This document shows positions 43,189 through 52,444 of a DNA stretch of 64,000 nt, piece by piece. Position 1 is the first letter of the stretch; each line of letters opens with the position of its first letter. This DNA comes from Lineus longissimus (taxonomy: Eukaryota; Nemertea; Pilidiophora; Heteronemertea; Lineidae): the NCBI RefSeq assembly GCF_910592395.1, contig NC_088325.1, forward strand, positions 9,180,109 to 9,244,108, in the 5' to 3' direction. The notes below the pieces were generated by a model. It was given only the letters and a program-made list of their open reading frames with translations. It ran no database searches and was not told where the DNA came from. The position numbers and the translations under genes are program-made.

Positions 43189-43458
43189 AGTGTTCTTTCA
43201 TGCGGACGGATCACTCAAACATCCCCCTACATTTCATACAGGGGATGGCACGCAGTTTTCCATGCGGGTGAACTGTACGTCATCTCACTGGGTATTATTA
43301 AAAGGTTTATTCAATCAATATGTTCTTAACACGACACTGAGTGTTCTTTCATGCGGACGGATCACTCAAACATCCCCCTTAAAGTTGGTCAATATACAGG
43401 GGATGGCACGCAGTTTTCCATGCGGGTGAACTGTACGTCATCTCGCTGGGTATTATTA
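43189..43458 (+). repeat. Direct repeat at 3' end of DIRS/Ngaro element
   Basis: Two copies of about 115 bp (43189-43304 and 43340-43458) starting AGTGTTCTTTCATGCGG and ending CTGGGTATTATTA, spaced 150 bp. This fits the B1/B2 part of split direct repeats in Ngaro elements. Confidence 0.7.
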
Positions 43459-43800
43459 CACAATACACGGCGCGGCGACAGTCATGGCGGTTAACTTGAG
43501 TTCCGAGTGCTGTCAAAAGTAGTTTTTTCTCAATATTGAGATAACTAGGGAGATATTGTGTTCGGTCATATTGAACTATAGTTGTGTGAGGACACTGATA
43601 TTGTAAGATATCGGGGTAAAGACTAGTAAAATTCCCTTCATAGATGTGTGGAAGGTTTCATTCCTTTCGAACAAGGCGCCATTGTACACAGTCAGACCTA
43701 TGTACGTACATATAGCATTCTTGGAGCCACAAGCAACGATCAAATTGTTCGTCACGCATGAATGGGAGCAGATTAGTGCTGTGGTCAAGACAAGTAGATT

Positions 43801-45227
43801 ATGAGTCAACAAAAAATATTAGCGGAGTGTGATTCGGTGTGGGGCAATAATTGCACGCCTTCCAATGCGACAGGGAAAAGGCAATTTGGTGACCTCACAC
43901 CAGACGAGCTCGAGAAAATAAGTCCAGAACATAAAGTGTCTAAAATGAGTGACGGATGTAGTGCCCACCGACCGGCAGATGGCGGGGCTGAGGGAGGTGA
44001 GGCCGCACGCGATGATTTGGAGGATCATGTGGAGGAGCCTATCAGTGATTGCGATAAGCAAAGTGATGTGGTCACGATACTACACCCATTGCTAGCGTAT
44101 ATGTGGTACGGGCTACAGTCCGGTACCAACGAACAGGTTAAGAACGCAGTCATTGACTACTATACTAAAGGGCAAATAATGAACGCTAAAAAGGTCCTAT
44201 GGGACAAGGTCGGCAGTGATGTAATAGGTAGATTGATGGTGAGGAAAACAACGACTGTTAAGAAGGAAGAAGAATCAAATACAATTGACATTATCAACGC
44301 ATTAAATTCACTAGATAAAGCTAGTAGGATGCCGGTATTAGCAGTACCGGCTGGGGATTTAGGTTCCATTCCTCGTTCCCTGCCGAGGGAAATGAACAAT
44401 ATTTCGATTATCGAGAGACTAAATAAACTCGAAGAGAAAGAAGGTACGGTAGAGGATAGGGTGGTCAAGAACACGTTAGTGATTACCGAAATCCAATCTA
44501 AGGTCGACGATCGGGGCGATACAGGCAAGGGGGGATGGGGACTGGTCCAGCCATGCCTCCTGCGCCTAGTGGAATTGCCATTGATTGGAAAGATTTCAAA
44601 CCTGACGAGTGGAGGGATAGTGCTTGGGATCTGTCAGCAGAACAAGGACCGGCAGAAAGTAAATTGCTTGACAGTCGTGACAGTTATGCTAAGGTTCTTC
44701 AGAGTCAGAGTGCGGTCAGTCCCTCTCAGACCCGAGTAGTGAGTGGGCGCGGGAGACGAGGGGGAAGAGGCAGAGGGAGGGGTACTGCAAGACAGTCTTC
44801 AAATCTTATGGTACCGCCAGCTGTACTGAGGCTAAGGGGGAGCAACAGCTCCTTACATTCTAAAGGAAGTGTCGAGACCGATGACTATACCTGAGTGACG
44901 AGAAAGAAGGTGAACAAAAATCGAAATGTGATTATGGGTAGTAAATCTGAATGTGTGATTAAGGGGGCCCCTGAGCCCAATAGAGACATATTTATCTTCC
45001 GACTGGACGCTGAAACAACTGAGGATAAGTTGAGGAGTTTTATTTCTGACAAAGGGTTTAAGGTGAACGAACTTGAGCTTAAGTCCAATGAGAAAGCCAA
45101 GTATAAGTCTTACAGATTAAGGGTTCCAAAATCACAATTCTCGCGGTTGTTCGACGAAAACATGTGGCCGGCAGGTGTTGGTATTCGGAAATACTTTGCT
45201 CCAAAGGAGTCCCGAGATACAAATTAA
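43801..45227 (+). pseudogene. LINE ORF1 protein
   Basis: The frame 43801-44530 is acidic then contains LLAYMWYGLQSGTNEQVKNA, a segment common in CR1/L2-type ORF1 proteins, followed by a heptad-like region (ISIIERLNKLEEKEG). After a frameshift near 44530 comes an Arg/Gly-rich stretch (GRGRRGGRGRGRG). After a stop at 44892 the C-terminus resembles an RNA-recognition-like fold (RDIFIFRLDAETTEDKLRSF). It would bind the LINE RNA. Confidence 0.6.
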
Positions 45228-45261
45228 TGATGATGTGTATAAAGACAATCTTACTTTTATT

Positions 45262-45487
45262 GACTGTCATGAGTGTGTGGAATTTTGGTTCCTACAACAG
45301 TAACGGCCTTGGGCAAGGACGAAAGGACTACATTAGTGAACTATTTGGTAAGACTGAGTTCTTGTTGTTACAGGAACACTGGCTCTTTAATGGGAAAATT
45401 AATGAAGTTATAGGTGGTATTGGGGAGAATGTAAATGTCCAAGGGGTATCTGGTATGGAAGATACTTCCTTGTTGGCCGGAGAATAA
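45262..45487 (+). pseudogene. LINE ORF2 endonuclease, N-terminal fragment
   Basis: SVWNFGSYNSNGLGQGRKDY, then FLLLQEHWLF with the catalytic Gln-Glu, and SGMEDTSLL: the start of an apurinic-type endonuclease. It breaks off at about 45480 at the foldback element. Confidence 0.75.
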
Positions 45488-45488
45488 C

Positions 45489-45601
45489 AGTATTGTGGTG
45501 GTAGGAACTAGGTTATGTTTTAGGCCCTTTTGACCAAAGACCTTACAGGTCTTTTGCCCCAAATTAGCCTACAACCCCAAAGAACCATCCACCACAATAC
45601 T
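45489..45601. mobile_element. 113-bp foldback (MITE-like) element
   Basis: Ends are inverted: AGTATTGTGGTGG and CCACCACAATACT, with weaker pairing further in. It sits at the broken end of the LINE, 63 bp before the Polinton repeat. Target duplication is unclear. The AGTA start is also how many Polinton termini begin, so it could be part of the Polinton end. Confidence 0.55.
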
Positions 45602-45663
45602 ACTATTCTATCATTCATGAGATTCCCAGTGAAGCGTTGCAATGAAATGGTCAATGAAATGGT

Positions 45664-45692
45664 GAGGGAATACTAGAGCTCAATGGGTTAAT
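45664..45692 (+). repeat. Terminal inverted repeat, left
   Basis: GAGGGAATACTAGAGCTC continuing into AATGGGTTAAT; the exact reverse complement closes the window at 63972-64000. Inside the repeats the two ends differ. Confidence 0.75.
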
Positions 45693-45763
45693 TCCATTAA
45701 AATAAATGGCTTTTTTACTGTCTTCATTATCCAAAATTCAAGGAAAAAATTCAAGTAAATTAA

Positions 45764-47155
45764 ATGTATTATCCAATAGCAAATCAACATAAAAGTAAAT
45801 TCACCTATGACTTCTTTAATTTAGAAGTAACTGTTAATACTAACAATTTCTTCAGGTTACAAGAAACTAAGAAAACACCTGGGTTTTTGAGCCTGAAAAA
45901 TAAGAAAGACTGTCTGCGACTGGAAAAGAATCCATTATCGTTTTACTAGAACCAATTTAACATGGCTGTTTGGTTTGCTACAACAGGTTGTGGTATTTCA
46001 ATAGACGATCACTTGAATCACAGTGACCCATTGATAAGGTCAATTTACAGGTTTCATGTTTACTATCAAATATTGAAGATCATGAAGAATCTAGAGATAC
46101 CAATTCCAGGTGAAAGTGATTTTAATGAGACAAACAATAACATTAACCGTAGGAAACTAGGAGGGTTATTGAGTGAATTTGGTTTAAAAGACGAGTACGA
46201 TTTCTCGGTGTTTGAAAATAACGGTGGTTGGAGGTCATGGAGTGTACCGGATTACAACCCGAACATAACTGATCCCGGATATTACATCAATGATTCTAAA
46301 ATCAATTTCTTCCTCATGCAAGTTCATGAAAATAGAATGCCACCAATGTTCAGTAAAGACTGGGATGCTGGAATGGCTAATTTCAAATATCCTGATACTT
46401 TCATTAAGTATCATGTGAAACAACACAAGAAAGTATTTGATGTAATTACACAAAATGAATGTCAAACCTATCAACAATTAATGATATTTAAAACAAATGG
46501 TTTCTCTAATCCTGGAATAGAGAGGTTGAATGACACAATAAGAACATATGTTTACTGTATTCTGGGTGCTCAGGCGTTGACCAGAACACCAATAATTGGA
46601 GTACCGGGTACAGAATTGGATGCTCAGAAGGAATTTAACAAACTTTTAAAGGACTCGATTAATCAACATCCTGATATTCCCACTTCAATTCAAAGATACC
46701 AAAAAGCAGTGAGTGACACTCATACAAGACTAGATTATGTAATAGCACCAGGATTGTATGTCATAGGATCAAATATGGTACTCGTTATTGGTAAGCTGGA
46801 TAACTACAATACTAACATTTTAATAGCACCAAAAAATGCTAAACCCGGTAAGAATGAGATTATCCACAAAAAGACCTTACCACCACCACTGATGGAAGGA
46901 AATAGTTCTAAGAAAATAAGAGTTAAGAGTAGCGTTGGTACTGTCAAGACGGACTTCGTCCTGAGAGCAGAGCTCGAGACCAGTCATAAACCAAAGAGTA
47001 ATGTTGATACACCAAAAACAACTGAAACCTCAAAGAATACTCCTACTACTACTAAACTTGACACCAAAGTTGAGAAGGTGGATGATACTCATGAAACAAT
47101 TAAATTCATGCTTTACTCAGTTGTTGGTACATTGATTGTTTTTATGGTTAGATAA
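45764..47155 (+). CDS. Tail-anchored Polinton protein, one in-frame TAG
   Basis: Starts MYYPIANQHK (ATTAAATG context). A single TAG at 45947-45949 interrupts an otherwise open frame of 464 codons; a downstream Met at 45962 could restart it. The lineage B homologue (9089-10441) has a CAG codon at that place, so this looks like one C-to-T change. The body is globular (YRFHVYYQILK, FSNPGIERLND, APGLYVIGSNM). A Thr/Lys/Pro-rich stalk holding a double-hairpin repeat precedes a terminal membrane helix (IKFMLYSVVGTLIVFMV). Function unknown; a virion surface or membrane protein is possible. Confidence 0.75.
46950..46976 (-). repeat. Double-hairpin repeat 1
   Basis: Reverse copy inside the stalk of the tail-anchored protein; encodes DFVLRAELE. 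Loop variant GAGC-AGA-GCTC removes the TAG this frame would have. Confidence 0.85.
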
Positions 47156-47165
47156 ATAAGTAATT

Positions 47166-48725
47166 ATGGCTGAAGGAGGTGAAGATATCCAAATGGGTGA
47201 GTTAGATAATTATTGCATTCGTAATGTGAATGATCCTAATACAGGTGAAACCAATAGAACTTTTCAAGATGACGGCACAAGATACAACACAGGAGGTGGA
47301 AATTTTACTAATGAAACTTCATTCAGTGCACCAGAAAGGCCAAGAGTTTTTGACAAGCAACTAGAGGAGAAGAAGTCATTGCTAGAGGATAAAGAGGATA
47401 AACTTGATACAGCATTGAAAAAAAGTGGTAAATGGAAATATGACACTAACAAACTAAGTAAACTAGCATCACGTATTTATTTGCACAACGAGGAACCTTA
47501 CTTCTGGCCTACAAAAGGAGAATTAGCAAACTTTACAGAACAACAAAAGAACAATATGAATAAAATTCCTAATCTTTTTGAAGGAGGGACTGCCGCTATC
47601 ATTCCTTTAATTAAATCAGATGGTAAATTCCTTTCTGAAGGCACATTAAAGACTAAGTTTGGTCTGAGATTTGCTAACATGATTAGAGGTATGATTGCAC
47701 CTGATGAACCAGTAATGGAACCTAAATCTGCATCCACTCAAACAGACATATTAATTAATGAGGTAAAGTGTTCAAACAAACCAATAGATAAACTGATAGA
47801 TTCTAATGATGATGAACTTAAAACACTGGGTTTTACTGAATATGCCTTGAGAGAACTTAGAGGGTTAAAACAGGCTGGTGATGATCTAGCTGCAGTAAAG
47901 AGGGATAAGGACATGCAAATAGAAAGCCTAGAAGAAGAACTTAACAGTAAAAAAAGAGAATATGTTATCCTAGGAGAAGAAAATGAAGTTCTAAGAAATG
48001 ACTTAATTAACTCTGGAGAAGATCATTCAGACGAAAAGGAAAATCTAATAATAAGAGAGGGAGAGTTGAAAAAGCAAATAGATGAACTAAATGACAAATT
48101 GCATGAGGAACAGTCAAAGGTATGGAGGTTAGACAATGACAGGGAGTCACAAACTAGAAAAATTAAACGTTTAATTGTTGATGTTCTAAAGAAACCAGAT
48201 TCAACTATTCCTCTAAAGGACAGAATAAAGTTACTTTTTAAGACGTATGGTGTAACCATTAGCGCCATAATAACAGCTGTTGTAATGACATTTACAACTC
48301 TAGGTCTTAGTATCAGTAGTGCTTTAAGTGGTGCCACTAAATCTGTAAAACCATCTCCAGGACCAGACCCAACTCTAGGACCAGACCCAACTCCAGGACC
48401 TACACCAGAACCTGGGCCAGGACCAAAACCATCAATACCAGATAAAGTAAAAGAAGGTCTCAAGAAGTTTGCTGAATGGCTAAAAGAACTGGCCAAGAAA
48501 TCAGCTGCGGCTTTACCGGGAATAATAGGGTCTTTAGTTTCATTTTTATTGAAAACAATTGGTGCAGTTGTTGGTTTTCTAGCTGAACATCTGATCATAG
48601 CAGTTATTGCTATTGTGAGCTCCATAATCTATGGTTTAATAGAGGGTGTTAAAGCCTTAAAATCACGTAAAGCCTTAAAATCACGTAAAAGGTCTCAGGG
48701 GACATTCTATCAAAACAATGTTTAA
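47166..48725 (+). CDS. Coiled-coil protein with proline spacer and hydrophobic C-terminus (519 aa)
   Basis: Residues 1-110 are polar; 220-340 form a long charged coiled coil (ESLEEELNSKKREYVILGEE region); 355-385 is a membrane helix (ISAIITAVVMTFTTLGLSIS). Then comes a P-G-P-D repeat spacer (400-430) and an amphipathic/hydrophobic C-terminus (KSAAALPGIIGSLVSFLLK, IIAVIAIVSSIIYGLIEG) with a basic end that repeats KALKSRKALKSRK. Related genes are common in invertebrate Polintons; the role is unknown. It starts 10 bp after the preceding stop. Three decayed copies are at 7775, 16450 and 17885. Confidence 0.8.
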   Translation: MAEGGEDIQMGELDNYCIRNVNDPNTGETNRTFQDDGTRYNTGGGNFTNETSFSAPERPRVFDKQLEEKKSLLEDKEDKLDTALKKSGKWKYDTNKLSKLASRIYLHNEEPYFWPTKGELANFTEQQKNNMNKIPNLFEGGTAAIIPLIKSDGKFLSEGTLKTKFGLRFANMIRGMIAPDEPVMEPKSASTQTDILINEVKCSNKPIDKLIDSNDDELKTLGFTEYALRELRGLKQAGDDLAAVKRDKDMQIESLEEELNSKKREYVILGEENEVLRNDLINSGEDHSDEKENLIIREGELKKQIDELNDKLHEEQSKVWRLDNDRESQTRKIKRLIVDVLKKPDSTIPLKDRIKLLFKTYGVTISAIITAVVMTFTTLGLSISSALSGATKSVKPSPGPDPTLGPDPTPGPTPEPGPGPKPSIPDKVKEGLKKFAEWLKELAKKSAAALPGIIGSLVSFLLKTIGAVVGFLAEHLIIAVIAIVSSIIYGLIEGVKALKSRKALKSRKRSQGTFYQNNV

Positions 48726-48758
48726 AAAATAATTATTATGTAAATAGAAGTGAATAGG

Positions 48759-48947
48759 ATGATTTCATTAAAAGACTATTTTAGTAAATGTAGCAATGAA
48801 AATCTTACTGGATTCCTTCGTCCTAGGGTTATGGATCGAGCTATGCTCTCAGGACTGCGTCCGACTGGAAATTCTACATTCAATAAAAAGATGACAGTGG
48901 AGAAGATGATAAGCCTACTCGAGCTATGCTCTCAAGACGAAGTCTGA
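48759..48947 (+). CDS. Small ORF containing two double-hairpin repeats
   Basis: From the ATG at 48759, 62 residues (MISLKDYFSKCSNENLTGFL...). Two of the 27-bp repeats supply RAMLSGLRP and ELCSQDEV, and the stop codon comes just after the second. Its end overlaps the start of the next ORF, which uses the ATG inside that repeat. It could be a short gene or the N-terminal remnant of the next one in another frame. Confidence 0.35.
   Translation: MISLKDYFSKCSNENLTGFLRPRVMDRAMLSGLRPTGNSTFNKKMTVEKMISLLELCSQDEV
48837..48863 (+). repeat. Double-hairpin repeat 2
   Basis: GAGC-TAT-GCTC, TCA, GGAC-TGC-GTCC; encodes RAMLSGLRP. Confidence 0.85.
48920..48946 (+). repeat. Double-hairpin repeat 3
   Basis: GAGC-TAT-GCTC, then AGAC-GAA-GTCT: both strands of the second stem changed together. 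Its internal ATG (48926) opens the next ORF. Confidence 0.85.
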
Positions 48948-49921
48948 CTGAGACAGGCAAAGATGAAACCAACTTTCGTGTGCACAGCTCTGCTGTTAAT
49001 ACCAAAGGTATGCCAAAAATGAAAGAGTATGACACCAGTACCATCGCCAAAGCGGAATTATGTAGAAATTGTAAAAGGTGGACCCTTTTTGAGTATCAAA
49101 AAAACTTGAATTCAGCAAGGTACGCAGCTAAAACTGTGAAGTATCAATTCTGCACCAATTGCAATTCGACTACTTACGACGATGATTTTAAAACTCTTGA
49201 GATCAATATTGACAACAAGACACGTTACTTTGACAGTATTCTAAGGAAACTTGGATGGAGTCGGCTGTCCGAATCGGCAGTTAAGTATTTAAAGGACTTT
49301 GTGGAATGGTATTTGCAGGGTTGCTTTTCAAGTTCCAGAAAATGCCTCAGTAAGCAGAGATATGAAAGTACTCTTCAGTCAGCCCTAAAAATGGGTATTA
49401 ACACTCTCCCCTCTAAGTTATGTAACCAAGGGTTACATGGTGAAGCCATGCTTTTTAAATTTCACTGTGGGGAATATGACTGGTTTCTTGCCATTGAATT
49501 TATCAACAGGGTTATTGGTAAACCCCAATTAACAGATGAGAATATCACTGACCTTAGACTAGTGTACTATGCTTTCCTTAGATTTCTGCATTACTGTGGT
49601 GTGAAGGTCACCATTAACTACAAGGTATTTTTACACCAAGCCTTTAAAACGATGAAAATTGATTATGTAATATTTACACCTTTTTTAACCAACAAGGAGC
49701 GAGTTAATGATTTGGAGAGATTATGGTATGATTTCACTCAAAGTATTTTCTTCCAAAATTACAAATTTGAGAAGGTATATGACCAGGATATTGACAAGCA
49801 GTTTGACGTTTTATTGAGTGCTAGTGCAGGTCGAGACAATAACTGCATCAGTAGTATTAAGTTTACACCAGCCGGACTTCGTCCTGAGAGCATAGCTCGA
49901 GCTAGTGTTAAGATGCAATAA
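48926..49921 (+). CDS. Zinc-ribbon protein, possible histone-fold domain (331 aa)
   Basis: The first ATG lies in repeat 3; another at 49012 (MPKMKEYD) may be the native start. Residues 48-80 hold two Cys pairs (CRNCKRW and CTNCNS), a zinc ribbon. Residues 100-176 (YFDSILRKLGWSRLSESAV, KDFVEWYLQGCFSSSRKCL, YESTLQSALKMG, LPSKLCNQGLHGEAMLF) have the spacing of helices in H2B, including a trailing LP-x-x-L helix. That is pattern recognition by eye only. The rest is unrecognised. The last residues come from repeat 4. No copy exists in lineage B. Confidence 0.55.
   Translation: MLSRRSLTETGKDETNFRVHSSAVNTKGMPKMKEYDTSTIAKAELCRNCKRWTLFEYQKNLNSARYAAKTVKYQFCTNCNSTTYDDDFKTLEINIDNKTRYFDSILRKLGWSRLSESAVKYLKDFVEWYLQGCFSSSRKCLSKQRYESTLQSALKMGINTLPSKLCNQGLHGEAMLFKFHCGEYDWFLAIEFINRVIGKPQLTDENITDLRLVYYAFLRFLHYCGVKVTINYKVFLHQAFKTMKIDYVIFTPFLTNKERVNDLERLWYDFTQSIFFQNYKFEKVYDQDIDKQFDVLLSASAGRDNNCISSIKFTPAGLRPESIARASVKMQ
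49873..49899 (-). repeat. Double-hairpin repeat 4
   Basis: Reverse copy, GGAC-TTC-GTCC and GAGC-ATA-GCTC; encodes GLRPESIAR near the C-terminus of the zinc-ribbon gene. Confidence 0.85.
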
Positions 49922-49972
49922 AGTTGTGAAAACAGCATTTTGCACTTAACAGTCATTTTTCCATAATTTTAA

Positions 49973-50794
49973 ATGAATAATCAGCAAATGAACAGTCAGA
50001 CATCTGCAGTGATTGAACAACAGATGAAACAGATTGGTGTTATGAGTCCTGAGAGCTTAGCTCGAGTCGGGGCTTCTAACCAACAGAACACTGGTAGTTA
50101 CCAACAAAACAGAACTAACTTTCAACAGAACTGCTCTACAAATCAACAAGTTTCAAACAAGCAGTTGAATAGTTCAAATTTAGTTACTCCTAGTCAAGGA
50201 ATAGTCAATTCTAGTTGCCAACTAGGATCAACTAGCAATCAACAAGGTTCAAGTAGCAATCAACAAAATTTGAACTATTTGACTGATAGTGGCCTTAAAG
50301 CCAAACAAGACTTAGAAATTTTAATTGCAACTGGTAAAAGCAAGGATTTCCTTAATAAACAAATAACGTTTAATGACTTATATAATATGACTGAAAAAGA
50401 AATCTTAAAACACCATAGAATGTATGAAACAAAGATGGCTGCTAGACTTAATGATTCTTTGGGTAAGACAGTACTTAAAGCTTACACTAAATTATCAAGG
50501 TGGTTATTACCAATAGATGATGAAGATAATCTTTACCATGATCTTAGAAATGATTATTTGATAACTAACGAGTTGGATAAATGGCTTGGATGGTTGAGTT
50601 TGAGAATGGGTGCACTAACTGCACTTGCTTCAACAACACTTATTACTTTAGGTCATTGTCATGAGGAATCATCTATGAATACATCGAGTATGACTGCATC
50701 AAATATGAATACACCAAATATGACTGTCTCTGAATGTGACAAACCAATAGATGAAAGTCTAGATATCACAGGTAGTGATGATAAAGAAGACTAA
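49973..50794 (+). CDS. Gln/Asn-rich protein with conserved helical C-terminal domain (273 aa)
   Basis: Start in TTTAAATG. Residues 1-100 are Gln/Asn/Ser-rich and low complexity. Residues 105-220 are helical and look conserved (MTEKEILKHHRMYETKMAAR, IDDEDNLYHDLRNDYLITNE, then a hydrophobic SLRMGALTALASTTLITLG). The C-terminus repeats short MNT/MTx phrases and ends acidic. A half copy of the hairpin repeat encodes SPESLAR near the N-terminus. I do not know its function; similar C-terminal domains occur in other Polinton-linked proteins. Confidence 0.65.
   Translation: MNNQQMNSQTSAVIEQQMKQIGVMSPESLARVGASNQQNTGSYQQNRTNFQQNCSTNQQVSNKQLNSSNLVTPSQGIVNSSCQLGSTSNQQGSSSNQQNLNYLTDSGLKAKQDLEILIATGKSKDFLNKQITFNDLYNMTEKEILKHHRMYETKMAARLNDSLGKTVLKAYTKLSRWLLPIDDEDNLYHDLRNDYLITNELDKWLGWLSLRMGALTALASTTLITLGHCHEESSMNTSSMTASNMNTPNMTVSECDKPIDESLDITGSDDKED
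50045..50064 (-). repeat. Double-hairpin repeat 5 (one hairpin complete)
   Basis: Only the GAGC-TTA-GCTC hairpin is complete; the GGAC hairpin is reduced to its 3' half. Confidence 0.7.
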
Positions 50795-50842
50795 ATTAAC
50801 CTGGTTATGAGAACATAGTTCGAATTAATTTGAGCAAGATAA

Positions 50843-51349
50843 ATGGAACTTGAAACTGTAACTGATACTACTCGAGCTATGCTCTCAGGACAAAGTCCGA
50901 CTAAAGTTTCAGTGTCTAAGAAACCTCGATCAGAGAAACAATTAGCATGGTCTAGAGAACTGGGTAGAAGATCTAAGGAATTTAAGAGGATAAAAAAGGA
51001 TAAGACGACATTTAAAGTACAGGACTCCTCACCAAAAAACAGAGTTGTGGAAAAGGAGGAAGAAGAAGTAGAGGAAGAAGAACCACAATCTCAGAATACT
51101 GATGTATCACTGCGTGAATCTAGTAGTAATACCTATGTCTATGTACTAGGTTTAGGTGCCATTATTTTAGCAGCATTCATTATGTTTAAGAAACTTCCTA
51201 AAAAAGTAAGTAAAGAGCAGCGATCAGGCTTGAATCGAGCTATGCTCTCAGGACAAAGTCCGAATGAAGCAGTCATGAAGGGGTCAATTAGCCCTCTTGT
51301 TAAACCTGTAGTTAAAGAGAAGAAATGTACTATTCCTTTAATGGAATGA
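50843..51349 (+). CDS. Single-pass membrane protein (168 aa)
   Basis: Start in AGATAAATGG. A basic N-terminal half (QLAWSRELGRRSKEFKRIKK), an acidic stretch (EKEEEEVEEEEP), then one membrane helix (TYVYVLGLGAIILAAFIMF) and a basic tail (KKLPKKVSKEQR). Two hairpin repeats encode RAMLSGQSP on each side. Unknown function; converges on gene F with 14 bp between. Confidence 0.65.
   Translation: MELETVTDTTRAMLSGQSPTKVSVSKKPRSEKQLAWSRELGRRSKEFKRIKKDKTTFKVQDSSPKNRVVEKEEEEVEEEEPQSQNTDVSLRESSSNTYVYVLGLGAIILAAFIMFKKLPKKVSKEQRSGLNRAMLSGQSPNEAVMKGSISPLVKPVVKEKKCTIPLME
50873..50899 (+). repeat. Double-hairpin repeat 6
   Basis: Canonical, GAGC-TAT-GCTC, TCA, GGAC-AAA-GTCC; encodes RAMLSGQSP. Confidence 0.9.
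51236..51262 (+). repeat. Double-hairpin repeat 7
   Basis: Same sequence as repeat 6 and read in the same frame in the same gene. Confidence 0.9.
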
Positions 51350-51363
51350 TCTCATCAGGTGGT

Positions 51364-51390
51364 CAGACTTCGTCTTGAGAGCAGAGCTCG
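51364..51390 (-). repeat. Double-hairpin repeat 8
   Basis: AGAC-TTC-GTCT (compensated) and GAGC-AGA-GCTC; encodes ELCSQDEV and supplies the TGA stop of gene F. Confidence 0.85.
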
Positions 51391-51432
51391 AGTCCGAGGT
51401 GCTTGTCTTCACCACAAGAGTTTAACTCTATT

Positions 51433-51459
51433 CGGACTTTGTCCTGAGAGTTTAACTCT
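51433..51459 (-). repeat. Double-hairpin repeat 9
   Basis: GGAC-TTT-GTCC and GAGT-TTA-ACTC, a second hairpin with both stem arms changed; preceded at 51418-51428 by another GAGTTTAACTC. Confidence 0.75.
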
Positions 51460-52444
51460 ATTCTTAACTCTAAAGAAACCTCTGTTCCTCTGAAATTAAC
51501 TAGCTTACCATTCTCATCAGTGATTTCGAATTTTATGTGATTAGTACACTTATTTATCGTTTTCTTACAATTCGGTTCGTATCGCTGCATTTTTATTTGG
51601 TCACCATCTTCTACAGGTATGATGCAGAAAATGTTAGATGGTTTATTGTTGTAGAGGGTCTTAGCTTTGTCAACCAAATTAGCTTGCAGGAATAGATATT
51701 TCCTGTTAAAGTTGAGTGGTCTTGTGGAGTAGTATTTTCCTTTCTTGGTGAATTTAGTTTGCTTAAAGCCAAACCACTCATTCACCACTGTGAGCTGTTT
51801 TTCTATCACCTCTCTTATGGTTTTTCTTATTTGAAAACCTTCTGTGTTTCTCTCAATCTTGATTTTTTCATTTTTATCTAACTTGTATACTTTCAGAGGG
51901 TACTCTTTATCCTCTGTAAGTTCAAGTGTTATGTAATTATTGTTATCACAGTAAATTTTCACATGGCTTGTTCCAATTTCTTTTATGTATTTTTACCTCA
52001 CAAAACTCACTTAAACTAAAATGTCGAGAGTATGGAAATGTGGATTTAGTAATGGTTTCTTTAGTTGTGGTAGATTTATTTCCAAATACTGTTCGCAAAC
52101 TTTCATGACTTCCTTTTCAAGTGTATCTGTTTCAAGTCCAGGAGCAAATAATGTCCTAAATTCATCCATACACCATAATTGTTTATCTAAGGGCTCATTT
52201 GTTGTAATTCTGGTTATTTCGACTAAAAATGAGAAAATCCTGACTCCCTCTGGTAGAAAATCACCTGTCCACCATGAATTGTAAAAGGTTATCGATTTCA
52301 AAGTAATGGATTTTATGTCTAATTGGTCTGTTAAGTAGTACTCAAATTTGGCTTCATTACATTCTTGTTCATTGATTATGAAGTCCATTTCTATTTAATT
52401 CAAGAGCTTTATTGTATTTGATAAATTTTAATCTAATAAATAGA

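Larger units (their letters stand above)
36330..43470 (+). mobile_element. DIRS/Ngaro-type tyrosine-recombinase retrotransposon
   Basis: The order SGNH hydrolase, gag, RT-RNase H, tyrosine recombinase on the plus strand, without DDE integrase or LTRs, is that of Ngaro/DIRS retroelements. A 115-bp direct repeat at the 3' end (43189 and 43340) fits split direct repeats. The left border is approximate. Frame breaks in RT (T-run at 41150) and recombinase (near 42830) and a retrozyme insertion in gag make this copy defective. Confidence 0.85.
43470..45487 (+). mobile_element. 5' half of a LINE (ORF1 and start of ORF2)
   Basis: A 5' UTR-like stretch (43470-43800, no gene seen) is followed by an ORF1 and the first 60 residues of an endonuclease-RT ORF2. 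It ends at a foldback repeat and then the Polinton end, so the rest was lost or displaced. The 5' end is present, unusual for a LINE copy, so truncation is from the 3' side. Confidence 0.7.
51363..52388 (-). pseudogene. Gene F: possible second penton-like protein, two frameshifts
   Basis: Start at 52388 in TTAAATAGAAATGG. 52011-52388 (YYLTDQLDIKSITLKS, FYNSWWTGDF) and 51363-51962 (KIYCDNNNYITLELTED, KKGKYYSTRPLNF, IFCIIPVEDGDQIKM, KFEITDENGKLVNFRG) are one gene, as the lineage B copy at 20539 shows. Frame breaks fall at about 52030 and in an A-run near 51995. The ending resembles the penton-like gene, hence the suggestion. The final codons and the stop come from hairpin repeats 8 and 9. Confidence 0.65.

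Noticed and set aside
48023-48625. A 200-residue minus-strand gene
   Set aside because: It is the antisense of the proline-rich and hydrophobic part of the coiled-coil gene; Ser-rich shadow translation.
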